Shown here: piece by piece, positions 45,005 through 54,796 of the stretch
How the letters are laid out: each line of letters opens with the position of its first letter
How positions within the stretch are numbered: the stretch's first letter is position 1
Source of the DNA: an uncultured Microbulbifer sp.
GTDB lineage: Bacteria > Pseudomonadota > Gammaproteobacteria > Pseudomonadales > Cellvibrionaceae
Reading direction: 5' to 3'
NCBI RefSeq assembly: GCF_913055755.1
Contig: NZ_CAJXKH010000003.1
Coordinates: 48,220 to 112,219, forward strand
Length of the DNA: 64,000 nucleotides
Notes under the pieces: model-generated
What the model was told of the DNA's origin: nothing
The model's database searches: none
The model's input: only the letters and a program-made list of their open reading frames with translations
Position numbers and translations under genes: made by a program

Positions 45005-46372
45005 TCAGTTTGCGCGACCGGCGATTCTATCACGCCATACACCCGCCCGTTGCCGCAGTTCTTCCTCATTCAGTGTGGTCAGTTTGCGCTCTTTCAGCAG
45101 CTGTTTTCCCGCCACCCACACGTTGCGCACGTGGTGGCCGTTGGCGGTGTATATCAGTTGTGACAGCGGATCGTGCAAAGGGTGCTGTTCCAGTTCACTG
45201 AGGTCGATGGCGCAGAGGTCGGCGCTTTTGCCCACTTCCAGGCTGCCGGTGACATCATTAATGCCTAGGGCGCGCGCGCCATTGATGGTGGCCATGGCCA
45301 GGGCCTGGTGGGCGGGGAGGGCGGCGGCGTTGCCGGCAACGGCTTTGGCGAGCAGGGCGGCGGTGTTGGTTTCGGCGAGCATGTCGAGGCCGTTGTTGCT
45401 GGCGGCGCCGTCGGTGCCGAGGGCGACGTTGATGCCGGCTTCCAACAGTTTCGCCACGGGGCTGAAGCCGGAGGCGAGTTTGAGGTTGGAGCGGGGGCAG
45501 TGGGCGATATGGGCGCCGGTTTTCTGCAGCAGGGCGATGTCGCTGTCGTCGACGGCGGTCATGTGTACGCAAAGCATCTGCGGGGACAGCAGGCCGAGGT
45601 TGTGCAGGCGCTCGCTCGGGCGCTGGCCGCTGTCGGCGATGGCCCTTTCTACTTCACCGGCGGTTTCGTGCAGGTGCATCTGTACCGGCATCTGCAGTTC
45701 GTTGGCGTAGATGGCGATCTTTTTCAGGGTTTCGTCGCCCACGGTGTAGGGGGCGTGGGGGGCGAAGGCGAGGGCGATGCGGCTGTGGGAGCGGTAGTCG
45801 TCGCGCAGGGCGAGGCCTTTTTCGATGGCGTCGTCGCCGTTTCTGGACCAGGGATTGGGGAAGTCGATTACCGGGAAGGCGATCTGGGCGCGCATGCCGG
45901 CGTCGCGCGTGACAGCGGCGGTGGCTTCGGGAAAGAAGTACTGGTCGGAGAAGGTGGTGGTGCCGCTGCGGATCATTTCTGCCATGGCGAGGCGGGTGCC
46001 GTCGGCGACGAACTCCGGGCTGACCCACTGCTGCTCCGCTGGCCAGATATGTTTTTCCAGCCAGGTCATCAGCGGCTGATCGTCGGCGAAGCCCCGCAGC
46101 AGGCTCATGGCGGCGTGGTTGTGGGTGTTGATCAGGCCGGGGATCAGCAGCTGGTTGCCCAGGTTGTGCTCGTCCGCTGCACGGTAGCGATTGTGCGCCT
46201 CGCGCTGGGGGAGTATGGCGAGTATTTTTCCGTCGTGAACTGCGAGCGAACAATTTTCGTACACCCGCTGTTCCGGTACCACCGGAATGATCCAGCGGGC
46301 GTGAATCAGGCTGTCGATTGTCTGTTTTTTGTTCGAATTTGAGGTGTTTTCGGGGGTGCTTGCAGTTGCCAT
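45005..46372 (-). CDS. TRZ/ATZ-family amidohydrolase (5-methylthioadenosine/S-adenosylhomocysteine deaminase type)
   Basis: A 455-residue amidohydrolase. Metal-site motifs in order: NTHNHAAMSLLRG (HxH), HLHETAGEV, CVHMTAVDD and GTDGAASNN. These match the MTA/SAH deaminase (MtaD) group; the Pseudomonas orthologue next to ubiG and gyrA is described as a 5-methylthioadenosine deaminase. It would feed MTA salvage in the cytosol. The start at 46372 avoids a longer reading into the gyrA promoter region. Divergent from gyrA; palindromic repeat copy C follows its stop. Confidence 0.88.
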   Translation of the reverse strand: MATASTPENTSNSNKKQTIDSLIHARWIIPVVPEQRVYENCSLAVHDGKILAILPQREAHNRYRAADEHNLGNQLLIPGLINTHNHAAMSLLRGFADDQPLMTWLEKHIWPAEQQWVSPEFVADGTRLAMAEMIRSGTTTFSDQYFFPEATAAVTRDAGMRAQIAFPVIDFPNPWSRNGDDAIEKGLALRDDYRSHSRIALAFAPHAPYTVGDETLKKIAIYANELQMPVQMHLHETAGEVERAIADSGQRPSERLHNLGLLSPQMLCVHMTAVDDSDIALLQKTGAHIAHCPRSNLKLASGFSPVAKLLEAGINVALGTDGAASNNGLDMLAETNTAALLAKAVAGNAAALPAHQALAMATINGARALGINDVTGSLEVGKSADLCAIDLSELEQHPLHDPLSQLIYTANGHHVRNVWVAGKQLLKERKLTTLNEEELRQRAGVWRDRIAGRAN

Positions 46373-46619
46373 TGGTCGATTTTTGTTCCGGGGGAAAGGC
46401 GCAGACTTTAGCGGTGCATGGAAGCGTGAACAAGTCTCTACAAGTCGTCCTACCGCGCGCCAGTTGTGGTAGAATCGCCCGCTTGATCGGGGTCTGTGAC
46501 CATCTGGCCCCAATAGTTTCCCAGTCTGTTGCTGTGCTCTCCCATAGAAGGGTGGTGGTGGCGGGCGAAGCCGGGGCCTGCCCCGCGGGCGGCGTTAACG
46601 ATAAGGAATGCCTGAAAAT

Positions 46620-49211
46620 ATGGGCGAATTAGCCAAAGAAATTTCTCCGATCAATATCGAAGAAGAGCTGAAGCAGTCCTACCTCGACTATGCGATGAGC
46701 GTGATTGTGGGCCGTGCGTTGCCGGACGTGCGCGACGGTCTGAAGCCGGTGCACCGGCGCGTGCTCTTCGCCATGAACGAACTCAAGAACGACTGGAACA
46801 AGCCGTACAAAAAGTCCGCCCGTGTGGTGGGTGACGTGATCGGTAAATACCACCCGCACGGCGACAGTGCGGTGTACGACACCATCGTGCGTATGGCCCA
46901 GCCGTTCTCCCTGCGCTACATGCTGGTGGACGGCCAGGGTAACTTCGGTTCCATCGACGGTGACAGCGCGGCTGCCATGCGTTACACCGAGATCCGCATG
47001 GACAAGCTCGCCCACGAGCTGCTGTCGGACCTCGACAAGGAAACCGTCAACTTTATCGACAACTACGACGGCTCCGAGCAGATGCCGGAAGTATTGCCGT
47101 CGCGGGTGCCGAACCTGCTGGTGAACGGTTCTTCCGGTATTGCCGTGGGTATGGCGACCAATATCCCGCCGCACAATATGAGTGAGGTGGTGAAGGGTTG
47201 CCTGGCGCTGATCGACAACAGCGAGCTGTCCGTCGACGACCTGATGGAATACATCCCGGGTCCGGATTTCCCCACCGGCGCCATCATCAATGGCCGCGCC
47301 GGTATCCTGATGGCCTATCGCACCGGCCGTGGTCGCATCTACATCCGCGCCAAGGCGGAAGTGGTGCGGGATGACAAGTCCGGCCGCGAGACCATTATCA
47401 TTCACGAGATTCCCTACCAGTTGAACAAGGCGCGTCTGATCGAGCGCATTGCCGAGCTGGTGAAAGAGAAGAAAATCGAGGGTATCTCCGAGCTGCGCGA
47501 CGAGTCCGACAAAGACGGCCTGCGCGTGGTAATCGAACTCAAGCGCGGTGAGCTGGGTGATGTGGTTCTGAACAACCTCTACTCCCAGACCCAGCTGGAA
47601 AGTGTATTCGGCATCAATATGGTCGCGCTGGTCGACGGCCAGCCGAAGCTGCTGAACCTGAAGCAGCTGCTGGAATACTTCATTCGCCACCGCCAGGAAG
47701 TGGTGACCCGCCGTACCGTTTACCTGCTGCGCAAGGCGCGCGAGCGCGGGCATATTCTGGAAGGTCTGGCGATCGCCATTTCCAATATCGACCCGGTGAT
47801 CGAGCTGATCAAGGCTTCGGCGACCCCGGCGGATGCCCGCGAGGCGCTGTTGGCCAAGGGTTGGCCGGTGGGCGAGGTGCAGCAATTCCTCGAGCGCGCC
47901 GGTGCTGATGCCTGTCGCCCGGATGATCTGCCGGCGGAATTCGGCCTGCGCGATGGCAGCTACTACCTGTCCCCGGCCCAGGCCCAGGCCATTCTGGAGC
48001 TGCGCCTGCATCGCCTGACCGGTATGGAGCACGACAAGCTGCTGGCGGAATACAGTGAGCGCCTGGAACAGATTGCTGAATATCTGGAAATCCTCGGCAG
48101 CCCGGAGCGCCTGATGCAGGTGATCCGTGAAGAGCTGGAAGTGCTGGAGAAGGAATACGGCGACGAGCGCCGCACCGATATCGTCGCTTCCCGCCAGGAC
48201 CTGTCGGTGGAAGACCTGATCACCCCGGAAGACAAGGTGGTGACCATTTCCCACGGCGGCTACGCCAAGAGCCAGCCGTTGGCGGACTACCAGGCCCAGC
48301 GCCGCGGCGGTATGGGCAAGTCCGCCACCCAGGTGAAAGACGAGGATTTCGTCGAGCACCTGCTGATTGCCAATTCCCACGACACCATCCTGTGTTTCTC
48401 CAACAAGGGTAAGGTGTACTGGCTGAAGGTTTACGAGGTGCCCACCGCCGGTCGCGCTTCCCGCGGTCGCCCGATGGTCAACATGCTGCCGCTGGAAGAC
48501 GACGAGCGGATCAGCAGCCTGATGCCGGTATCGGAGTACGACGAAAATCACTTCATCTTCTTTGCCACTGCCAACGGCACCGTGAAGAAGACCCCGCTGA
48601 CCGCCTTCTCCCGTCCGCGCAGCGTCGGTCTGCGGGCGATCGAGTTGGAAGAGGGCGACCGCCTGGTGGCGACCGCGATTACCTATGGCAGTCAGGACAT
48701 CCTGCTGCTCACCAGTGCCGGCAAGGCGGCGCGCTTCGCCGAGGAAAATGTCCGCTCCATGGGGCGTGTTTCCCGCGGTGTGCGTGGTATCCGCATGGCC
48801 GACGGCGTCTGCGTTATTGCCATGGTGATCCCGGAAGAGGGCGGCTCGGTAATGATGGTGACGGAAAACGGCTATGGTAAGCGCACCGCTACCAGCGATT
48901 TCCCCACCAAGGGCCGCGGTACCCAGGGCGTGATCGCCATTGCCGAAAGCGAGCGCAACGGCGCGCTGGTTGGCGCCTGTCAGGTGCACCCCGGTGAGGA
49001 AATCATGCTGATTTCGGACCAGGGCACCCTGGTGCGCACCCGGGTGGATGAGGTTTCCGTACTGGGTCGCAATACCCAGGGGGTTCGCGTAATCCGCCTC
49101 AAGGATGGTGAGAACCTGGTGGGACTGGCGCGGATCCAGGAAACCGAGGATGCAGAAGGTGAAGGTGGCGACGAAGCCGCCGCCGCTGATGACGGCGGTG
49201 CCGGGGAGTAA
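46620..49211 (+). CDS. gyrA: DNA gyrase subunit A
   Basis: An 863-residue GyrA, the DNA-cleaving and rejoining subunit of gyrase. Numbering from the chosen start coincides with E. coli: [10 protein letters not shown] gives Ser 83 and Asp 87, and the active-site tyrosine is Tyr 122 in AMRYTEI. The C-terminal pinwheel with the GyrA box QRRGGMGKS is present, followed by an acidic tail. The start at 46620 aligns with E. coli and has AAGGA upstream; the ATG at 46608 is too close to that site. Ser 83/Asp 87 are the quinolone-sensitive residues. A terminator follows. Confidence 0.97.
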   Translation: MGELAKEISPINIEEELKQSYLDYAMSVIVGRALPDVRDGLKPVHRRVLFAMNELKNDWNKPYKKSARVVGDVIGKYHPHGDSAVYDTIVRMAQPFSLRYMLVDGQGNFGSIDGDSAAAMRYTEIRMDKLAHELLSDLDKETVNFIDNYDGSEQMPEVLPSRVPNLLVNGSSGIAVGMATNIPPHNMSEVVKGCLALIDNSELSVDDLMEYIPGPDFPTGAIINGRAGILMAYRTGRGRIYIRAKAEVVRDDKSGRETIIIHEIPYQLNKARLIERIAELVKEKKIEGISELRDESDKDGLRVVIELKRGELGDVVLNNLYSQTQLESVFGINMVALVDGQPKLLNLKQLLEYFIRHRQEVVTRRTVYLLRKARERGHILEGLAIAISNIDPVIELIKASATPADAREALLAKGWPVGEVQQFLERAGADACRPDDLPAEFGLRDGSYYLSPAQAQAILELRLHRLTGMEHDKLLAEYSERLEQIAEYLEILGSPERLMQVIREELEVLEKEYGDERRTDIVASRQDLSVEDLITPEDKVVTISHGGYAKSQPLADYQAQRRGGMGKSATQVKDEDFVEHLLIANSHDTILCFSNKGKVYWLKVYEVPTAGRASRGRPMVNMLPLEDDERISSLMPVSEYDENHFIFFATANGTVKKTPLTAFSRPRSVGLRAIELEEGDRLVATAITYGSQDILLLTSAGKAARFAEENVRSMGRVSRGVRGIRMADGVCVIAMVIPEEGGSVMMVTENGYGKRTATSDFPTKGRGTQGVIAIAESERNGALVGACQVHPGEEIMLISDQGTLVRTRVDEVSVLGRNTQGVRVIRLKDGENLVGLARIQETEDAEGEGGDEAAAADDGGAGE

Positions 49212-49232
49212 CCACTGGTCCGATGTAATCCG

Positions 49233-49265
49233 AAAAAAGGCTGCGATCACTCGCGGCCTTTTTTG
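49233..49265 (+). terminator. Terminator after gyrA
   Basis: AAAAAAGGC and GCG pair with CGC and GCCTTTTTT around an AT-containing loop. It is 22 bases after the stop. Confidence 0.85.
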
Positions 49266-49402
49266 ACTTTGGCGGGGAAGTTTGTGCCTTTGGCGAAAGG
49301 TCTGTAATAGACGCTCGCGATTTTGAGGTCGCGGGTTCTCGCCCGGTCACTCTTTTTGCAAAGTTGTAATTCAAGTCTGTGTTCTTCTGTGGAAGTGAAT
49401 CA

Positions 49403-50482
49403 ATGAGGAAGTTTAATTTCTGTGCGGGTCCTGCGGCGTTGCCGGAACCGGTATTGCGGCAGGCGCAGGAAGAGTTGTTGGACTGGCAAGGGTTGGGTTG
49501 TTCGGTGATGGAAGTGAGCCACCGTTCCCCGGAGTTTACTGCCGTGGCTGAAGGGGCCGAGCAGGATCTGCGCGACCTGTTGGATATCCCCGACAGTTAT
49601 CGGGTGCTGTTCCTGCAGGGGGGGGCTACCGGTCAGTTCAGCGCCATACCCTGGAACCTGTTTGGTGCCGGCAGCAAAAAGGCGGACTACATCCATACCG
49701 GGCAGTGGGCGGACAAGGCCATCAAGGAAGCCCGCCGTTACGGCGAGGTGAATATTGTTGCCAGCGCGGAAGATCGCAACTTCTCCTATGCGCCGGCGGC
49801 CGATGCCTGGCAGGAAAGTGCCGACGCCGCCTATTTCCACTACACGCCCAACGAGACCATCGGCGGGGTGGAGTTTCCGTATATCCCGCAGGTGAAGAGC
49901 CCGCTGGTTGCGGATATGTCCTCCACCATCCTGTCGCAGCCAATTCCGGTGGAGCAGTTCGGATTTATCTACGCCGGTGCGCAGAAAAATATCGGTCCCT
50001 CCGGCATTGCGGTGGGTATCGTGCGTGACGACCTGCTGGACCGCGCGCTGCCGGATATCCCCCGCAGCCTCAGCTGGAAGATCGCCGCGCAAGGTGGCTC
50101 CATGGACAACACGCCGCCCACCTTCGCCTGGTATCTCTCCGGGCTGGTGTTCAAGTGGCTGAAAGCCCAGGGCGGTGTGGCCGCGATGGCGGAGTTCAGC
50201 AAGCAGAAATCGGCGCTGCTGTACGATTTCCTCGATCGCAGCGAGTTTTTCTCCAGTCCGGTGGAGAAGAGCAGCCGCTCCAGAATGAATGTACCGTTTG
50301 TGCTGGCGGATGATCGTCTGGACAAGCAGTTTCTGGCAGAGTCGGAAGAGGCCGGCCTGCTGAACCTCAAGGGGCACCGCTCCGTGGGTGGTATGCGGGC
50401 TTCGCTGTACAACGCCGTGTCGCTGGAGGCGGTGGAGGCGCTGGTGGCATTTATGGCGGAATTCGAACAGCGCAATGGCTAG
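49403..50482 (+). CDS. serC: Phosphoserine aminotransferase
   Basis: A 359-residue class V aminotransferase making 3-phosphoserine (and phosphohydroxythreonine for vitamin B6). Opens with KFNFCAGPAALPEPVL; LGCSVMEVSHRSPEF near 31, QGGATGQFS near 70, VADMSSTILS near 171 and the PLP lysine in YAGAQKNIGPSG near 194. Length as in E. coli (362). The start at 49403 aligns with family N-termini. pheA starts 40 bases after the stop, the standard gammaproteobacterial order. Confidence 0.96.
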   Translation: MRKFNFCAGPAALPEPVLRQAQEELLDWQGLGCSVMEVSHRSPEFTAVAEGAEQDLRDLLDIPDSYRVLFLQGGATGQFSAIPWNLFGAGSKKADYIHTGQWADKAIKEARRYGEVNIVASAEDRNFSYAPAADAWQESADAAYFHYTPNETIGGVEFPYIPQVKSPLVADMSSTILSQPIPVEQFGFIYAGAQKNIGPSGIAVGIVRDDLLDRALPDIPRSLSWKIAAQGGSMDNTPPTFAWYLSGLVFKWLKAQGGVAAMAEFSKQKSALLYDFLDRSEFFSSPVEKSSRSRMNVPFVLADDRLDKQFLAESEEAGLLNLKGHRSVGGMRASLYNAVSLEAVEALVAFMAEFEQRNG

Positions 50483-50522
50483 TCCGGGAAAAGAGCGGGT
50501 ACAAGGAATTTAGGCGAGAGTT

Positions 50523-51626
50523 ATGTCTGAACAAAAACCGAAGCAGGACGAGCGCCTGCTGGAGCTGCGGGATCGCATCGACAATATCGACAGCGATATT
50601 GCGCGGTTGATCTCCGAGCGTGCGAATTGTGCGCTGGAAGTGGCGGAAGTCAAAAAGGCCAACGGCGAAGATGCCCTGTATTACCGCCCGGAGCGGGAGG
50701 CCCAGGTGCTGCGCCGGGCGATGGAGCGCAACCCCGGCCCGCTCACCGATGAGGAAATGGCGCGGCTGTTCCGCGAAATCATGTCGGCCTGCCTTGCCCT
50801 GGAAGATCCGATCAAGGTGGCCTACCTCGGACCCGAGGGTACATTTACCCAGCAGGCGGCACTGAAGCATTTCGGCCAGTCGGCGGTATCAAAGCCGCTG
50901 GCGGCCATCGACGAGGTGTTTCGCGAGGTGGAAGCCGGTGCGGTCAACTACGGTGTGGTGCCGGTGGAGAACTCCACCGAAGGGGTGGTCAATCACACTC
51001 TGGACAATTTCATGACCTCGAACCTGCTGATTTGCGGCGAGGTGGAGCTGCGTATTCACCAGCACCTGATGATCTCCGACATCACCCGTCAGGATTCCAT
51101 TACCCGGATATACTCCCACGCCCAGAGCCTGGCCCAGTGCCGCAAGTGGCTCGATTCCTACTACCCGAATGTAGAGCGGGTGGCGGTGGCGAGCAACGCG
51201 GAAGCGGCCAAGCGGGTAAAAGGTGAATGGAACGCGGCGGCGATCGCCGGCGATATGGCCGCAGACCTGTACGGCCTGAAAATTCTCAACGAGAAAATCG
51301 AGGACCGCCCGGATAATTCCACGCGCTTCCTGATCATTGGTTCCCAGGCGGTGCCGGCCAGTGGCGATGACAAGACCTCGCTGATGGTGTCCATGCGCAA
51401 TGAGCCCGGTGCGCTGCACGACCTGCTGGAGCCGTTCCAGCGCCACAAGATTGATTTGACCCGGGTGGAGACGCGTCCGGCCCAGAGCGGCAACTGGACC
51501 TATGTATTCTTTATCGATTTTATTGGTCACCGGGATCAGGACAATGTCGCCGCGGCCCTGCGGGAAGTGGGTGCCGGCGCATCCGATATGAAGGTGCTGG
51601 GTTCCTACCCCCGCGGAGTGCTGTAA
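50523..51626 (+). CDS. pheA: Bifunctional chorismate mutase/prephenate dehydratase
   Basis: A 367-residue P-protein that turns chorismate into phenylpyruvate. Chorismate mutase AroQ-type helices span about 8-90 (RDRIDNIDSDIARLISER). Prephenate dehydratase spans about 95-275 with VAYLGPEGTFTQQAA, VVPVENSTEGVV and the TRF motif in NSTRFLIIG. An ACT domain with NEPGALHDLLEPF near 297 and VETRP binds phenylalanine for feedback control. The stop codon is directly followed by the next ATG (TAAATG), so translation is coupled to the TyrA-AroA fusion. hisC, which lies between the two in Pseudomonas, is missing. Confidence 0.96.
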   Translation: MSEQKPKQDERLLELRDRIDNIDSDIARLISERANCALEVAEVKKANGEDALYYRPEREAQVLRRAMERNPGPLTDEEMARLFREIMSACLALEDPIKVAYLGPEGTFTQQAALKHFGQSAVSKPLAAIDEVFREVEAGAVNYGVVPVENSTEGVVNHTLDNFMTSNLLICGEVELRIHQHLMISDITRQDSITRIYSHAQSLAQCRKWLDSYYPNVERVAVASNAEAAKRVKGEWNAAAIAGDMAADLYGLKILNEKIEDRPDNSTRFLIIGSQAVPASGDDKTSLMVSMRNEPGALHDLLEPFQRHKIDLTRVETRPAQSGNWTYVFFIDFIGHRDQDNVAAALREVGAGASDMKVLGSYPRGVL

Positions 51627-53876
51627 ATGGCGAATGCGGGACAGAAGGGAATCGGTCGCCTGGTGGTCGTCGGTATCGGATTGATCGGCGGCAGCCTGGC
51701 GCTCGCGCTGAAGGCCGCCAGTGGTTGTCGCGAGGTCATCGGTGTCGCGCGCCGGCCGCAGACCTGTGCGCAGGCGGTGGCACTGGGGGTGGTGGATCGC
51801 GCGGTGACGGATATTGCGGATATCCTGCCGGAGCTGGAAGCCGGGGATGTGATATTTGTATCCGTGCCCACCCTGGCCGTCGAGGGCGTGTTTGCACAGT
51901 TGAAAAACCGTTTGCCGCAAGGTGTGACGGTAACCGACGGGGCCAGCGTCAAGGGCAGTGTGATCGCCGCAGCGGAAAAGGTCTGGGGTGCGGTGCCGGA
52001 ATTTCTGGTGCCCGGGCATCCCATCGCGGGCTCCGAGCAAAGCGGCGTGACTGCCGCGCGGGATGACCTGTACATTGCCCATCGCATCATTCTCACGCCA
52101 CTGGAAAACTCTGCCGCTGCGCATGTCCGCCGCGTGCAGGCCATGTGGGAGATCGTGGGAGCTGAGGTGCTGTTCATGCCGGTGGTGGAGCACGACGAGG
52201 TGCTAGCGGCCACCAGTCATCTTCCCCATGTGATCGCCTTCGGGCTGGTGGATACCCTGGCCCACGATGCGGAAAATGAAAATATTTTTCGCTACGCTGC
52301 CGGCGGCTTCCGCGACTTTACCCGCATCGCCTCCAGCGACCCGGTGATGTGGCGGGACATCATGCTCGCCAACCGGGATGCGATTCTCAAATCCATCGAT
52401 CTGTACACCTCCAACCTGGGTTCACTGCGCAGTGCCATAGCCAGCGGCGACAGTGAACGTCTGATGGGGGTTTTTACCCGGGCCAAGGCGGCGCGGGATC
52501 ATTTCACCAAAATGCTGGCCAAAAAAGCGTACACGGAAACTATGGAAGCGAAGGAAGTAACTTTTGTTGCCCAGCCGGGCGGCGCGGTCAATGGCGAATT
52601 GCGGGTGCCGGGGGACAAATCCATGTCCCATCGTTCCATCATGCTGGGTTCATTGGCGGAGGGAGTCACCGAAGTGGAGGGCTTCCTGGAAGGGGAGGAC
52701 GCGCTGGCGACCCTGCAGGCATTCCGCGACATGGGGGTGGTAATCGAGGGGCCCGATAATGGCCGCGTGACCATCCACGGGGTGGGTATGCGCGGCCTGC
52801 AGGCGCCGCCGGGGCCGCTCTATGTGGGCAACTCCGGAACCTCCATGCGCCTGCTGGCGGGACTGCTGGCGGGGCAGCAATTCGACAGTGTGCTGACCGG
52901 GGATGAATCCCTGTCCAAGCGTCCGATGAACCGCGTTGCCAATCCGCTGCGGGAGATGGGTGCGGCAGTGGATACCGGTGAAGACGGTCGTCCGCCACTG
53001 AAAATTCACGGCGGCAAAACGCTGAATGCCATTGATTACACCCTGCCGATGGCGAGCGCCCAGGTGAAGTCCTGCGTGCTGCTGGCGGGCCTGTATGCCG
53101 AGGGCGAGACCAGCACTACTGAGCCGGCGCCGACCCGTGACCACACCGAGCGCATGCTGGCCGGTTTCGGTTACGATGTGCGCCGCGATGGCCCGCGGGC
53201 CAGTGTTTCCGGCGGCGGCAAGCTGGCGGCCTGCCATATCGATGTGCCTGCGGATATTTCGTCCGCGACCTTCTTTATGGTGGCGGCCAGTATCGCCCCG
53301 GGTTCCGATGTATTGCTGGAGCATGTGGGGATCAACCCCACCCGCGACGGCGCGATCAATATTCTGCGGGCGATGGGCGCGGACATTACCCTAGAGAATC
53401 GCCGCGAAGTGGGCGGTGAGCCGGTAGCGGATATCCGCGTGCGCTACGCGCCGCTCAAGGGGATTGAGATTCCGGAAGATCAGGTACCGCTTGCCATCGA
53501 CGAGTTTCCGGCCATCTTCGTGGCTGCGGCCTGCGCCGAAGGGCGCACGGTGCTGACCGGTGCGGAAGAGTTGCGGGTAAAGGAAAGTGACCGCATCCAG
53601 GCGATGGCCGACGGACTCAAGATCCTCGGTATCGATGCCGAGCCCACGCCGGACGGCATCGTCATCGAAGGCAAGGGCGGGCAGGGCGATGCCGCGGTGT
53701 TTGGCGGTGGCGAGGTGGATAGCCTCGGTGACCACCGCATTGCCATGTCGTTTGCGGTTGCCGCGCTGCGCGCAGCGGCAGATATCCGTATCCAGCACTG
53801 CGCGAACGTGGCCACCTCGTTCCCCAACTTTGCCGAGCTGTCCCGGCGTGCGGGGATGCACCTGGAGGTGCGGTGA
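51627..53876 (+). CDS. Fused prephenate dehydrogenase/EPSP synthase (TyrA-AroA)
   Basis: A 749-residue two-enzyme fusion. Residues about 1-295 are arogenate/prephenate dehydrogenase: VVVGIGLIGGSLALAL near 11, GVARRPQT near 38, VPGHPIAGSEQSG near 131 (catalytic His). Residues about 310-749 are 3-phosphoshikimate 1-carboxyvinyltransferase: PGDKSMSHRS near 328, GNSGTSMRLLAGLL near 400 and the PEP-binding SDRIQAM near 653. The fusion is known from Pseudomonas and relatives. In AroA the segment GNSGTSMRLLAG keeps the Gly-Asn of the glyphosate-sensitive class I type. It couples two shikimate-pathway steps with pheA. Confidence 0.95.
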   Translation: MANAGQKGIGRLVVVGIGLIGGSLALALKAASGCREVIGVARRPQTCAQAVALGVVDRAVTDIADILPELEAGDVIFVSVPTLAVEGVFAQLKNRLPQGVTVTDGASVKGSVIAAAEKVWGAVPEFLVPGHPIAGSEQSGVTAARDDLYIAHRIILTPLENSAAAHVRRVQAMWEIVGAEVLFMPVVEHDEVLAATSHLPHVIAFGLVDTLAHDAENENIFRYAAGGFRDFTRIASSDPVMWRDIMLANRDAILKSIDLYTSNLGSLRSAIASGDSERLMGVFTRAKAARDHFTKMLAKKAYTETMEAKEVTFVAQPGGAVNGELRVPGDKSMSHRSIMLGSLAEGVTEVEGFLEGEDALATLQAFRDMGVVIEGPDNGRVTIHGVGMRGLQAPPGPLYVGNSGTSMRLLAGLLAGQQFDSVLTGDESLSKRPMNRVANPLREMGAAVDTGEDGRPPLKIHGGKTLNAIDYTLPMASAQVKSCVLLAGLYAEGETSTTEPAPTRDHTERMLAGFGYDVRRDGPRASVSGGGKLAACHIDVPADISSATFFMVAASIAPGSDVLLEHVGINPTRDGAINILRAMGADITLENRREVGGEPVADIRVRYAPLKGIEIPEDQVPLAIDEFPAIFVAAACAEGRTVLTGAEELRVKESDRIQAMADGLKILGIDAEPTPDGIVIEGKGGQGDAAVFGGGEVDSLGDHRIAMSFAVAALRAAADIRIQHCANVATSFPNFAELSRRAGMHLEVR

Positions 53877-53929
53877 TTGGCACCGCGCCCGGACCTGAAT
53901 GCAACTAACCTGAGCAGTATCGATTAGTT

Positions 53930-54616
53930 ATGAATCAAGCAACTTCCCCAACCCCGGTGGTAACCATTGATGGGCCGAGCGGCTCCGGCAAGGGTACCAT
54001 TGCCAAGCTGGTGGCCGACAAGCTCGGCTACGCCCTGCTGGATTCCGGAGCCCTCTATCGGCTGACCGCGCTGGCGGCACTGAATGCCGGTGTCGACCTG
54101 TCCGATGAAGCGCGGCTGGCAGAGCTGGCAGCGAACCTGGACATCCGTTTCGATATCGCCAACGGCGAGGTGAGCGCGGTGATGGGAGGGGAGGATGTAA
54201 GCCGGGATATCCGCATGGAACGGGTCAGCATGGCGGCCTCCAAAGTGGCCGCGGTTCCGGCGGTGCGGCAGGCGCTGCTGCAGCGGCAACGGGACTTCCG
54301 CGCCGCGCCGGGGCTGGTGGCGGACGGGCGCGATATGGGTACCACGGTGTTCCCCGACGCGCCGGTCAAGATCTTTCTGACCGCCAGCGCGGAAGAGCGC
54401 GCCCGGCGGCGCTTCGCCCAGTTGCAGGGCAGGGGCGTTTCTGTTAGCCTCCGCGACCTGCTGGAGGACATCCGCGCCCGGGACGACCGGGATATGAACC
54501 GCGCAGCCTCCCCTTTGGCACCGGCGGAAGACGCCGTGGTGCTGGACAGTACCGACATTGATATAGATGGCGTGCTAACAAAAGTGCTCGAACTGGTACA
54601 TCAGCGTATCGGTTGA
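53930..54616 (+). CDS. cmk: Cytidylate kinase
   Basis: A 228-residue CMP/dCMP kinase. Walker [12 protein letters not shown] near 13-23, the CMP-binding insert domain about 50-110, [15 protein letters not shown] near 125 and [11 protein letters not shown] near 147. Length equals E. coli Cmk (227). It sits between aroA and rpsA as in nearly all gammaproteobacteria. A 14-bp hairpin follows. Confidence 0.96.
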   Translation: MNQATSPTPVVTIDGPSGSGKGTIAKLVADKLGYALLDSGALYRLTALAALNAGVDLSDEARLAELAANLDIRFDIANGEVSAVMGGEDVSRDIRMERVSMAASKVAAVPAVRQALLQRQRDFRAAPGLVADGRDMGTTVFPDAPVKIFLTASAEERARRRFAQLQGRGVSVSLRDLLEDIRARDDRDMNRAASPLAPAEDAVVLDSTDIDIDGVLTKVLELVHQRIG

Positions 54617-54655
54617 GCGAAACTGGCAACCAGTTTCCAACATTTTGATTTCTAA

Positions 54656-54697
54656 CAACAGCGGCCGGGATCAGCCAGAATCGCCCGGCCGCTGTTG
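54656..54697 (+). promoter_or_regulatory. Strong hairpin in the rpsA leader
   Basis: CAACAGCGGCCGGG pairs with CCCGGCCGCTGTTG around 14 loop bases. No T-run follows, so it is an RNA stability element, partial terminator or rpsA leader structure rather than a classical terminator. Confidence 0.55.
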
Positions 54698-54796
54698 TAA
54701 TTCGACCCGCGTACTGGCAGCGCGGTGGGGCTCTTACTGGCGGTTGACTAAACTTTCAAGTTACCAACGGTGGAGTCCAACTATATAGGTAATGTA

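Noticed and set aside
46620..49211. Quinolone-resistance mutation in gyrA
   Set aside because: Ser 83 and Asp 87 are both the sensitive-type residues.
46629..49250. Long open frame (873 codons) antisense to gyrA
   Set aside because: It is the mirror of a strongly conserved, GC-rich coding gene and has no recognisable domain or start context. Similar shadows lie opposite rpsA, IOR and the M16 protease.
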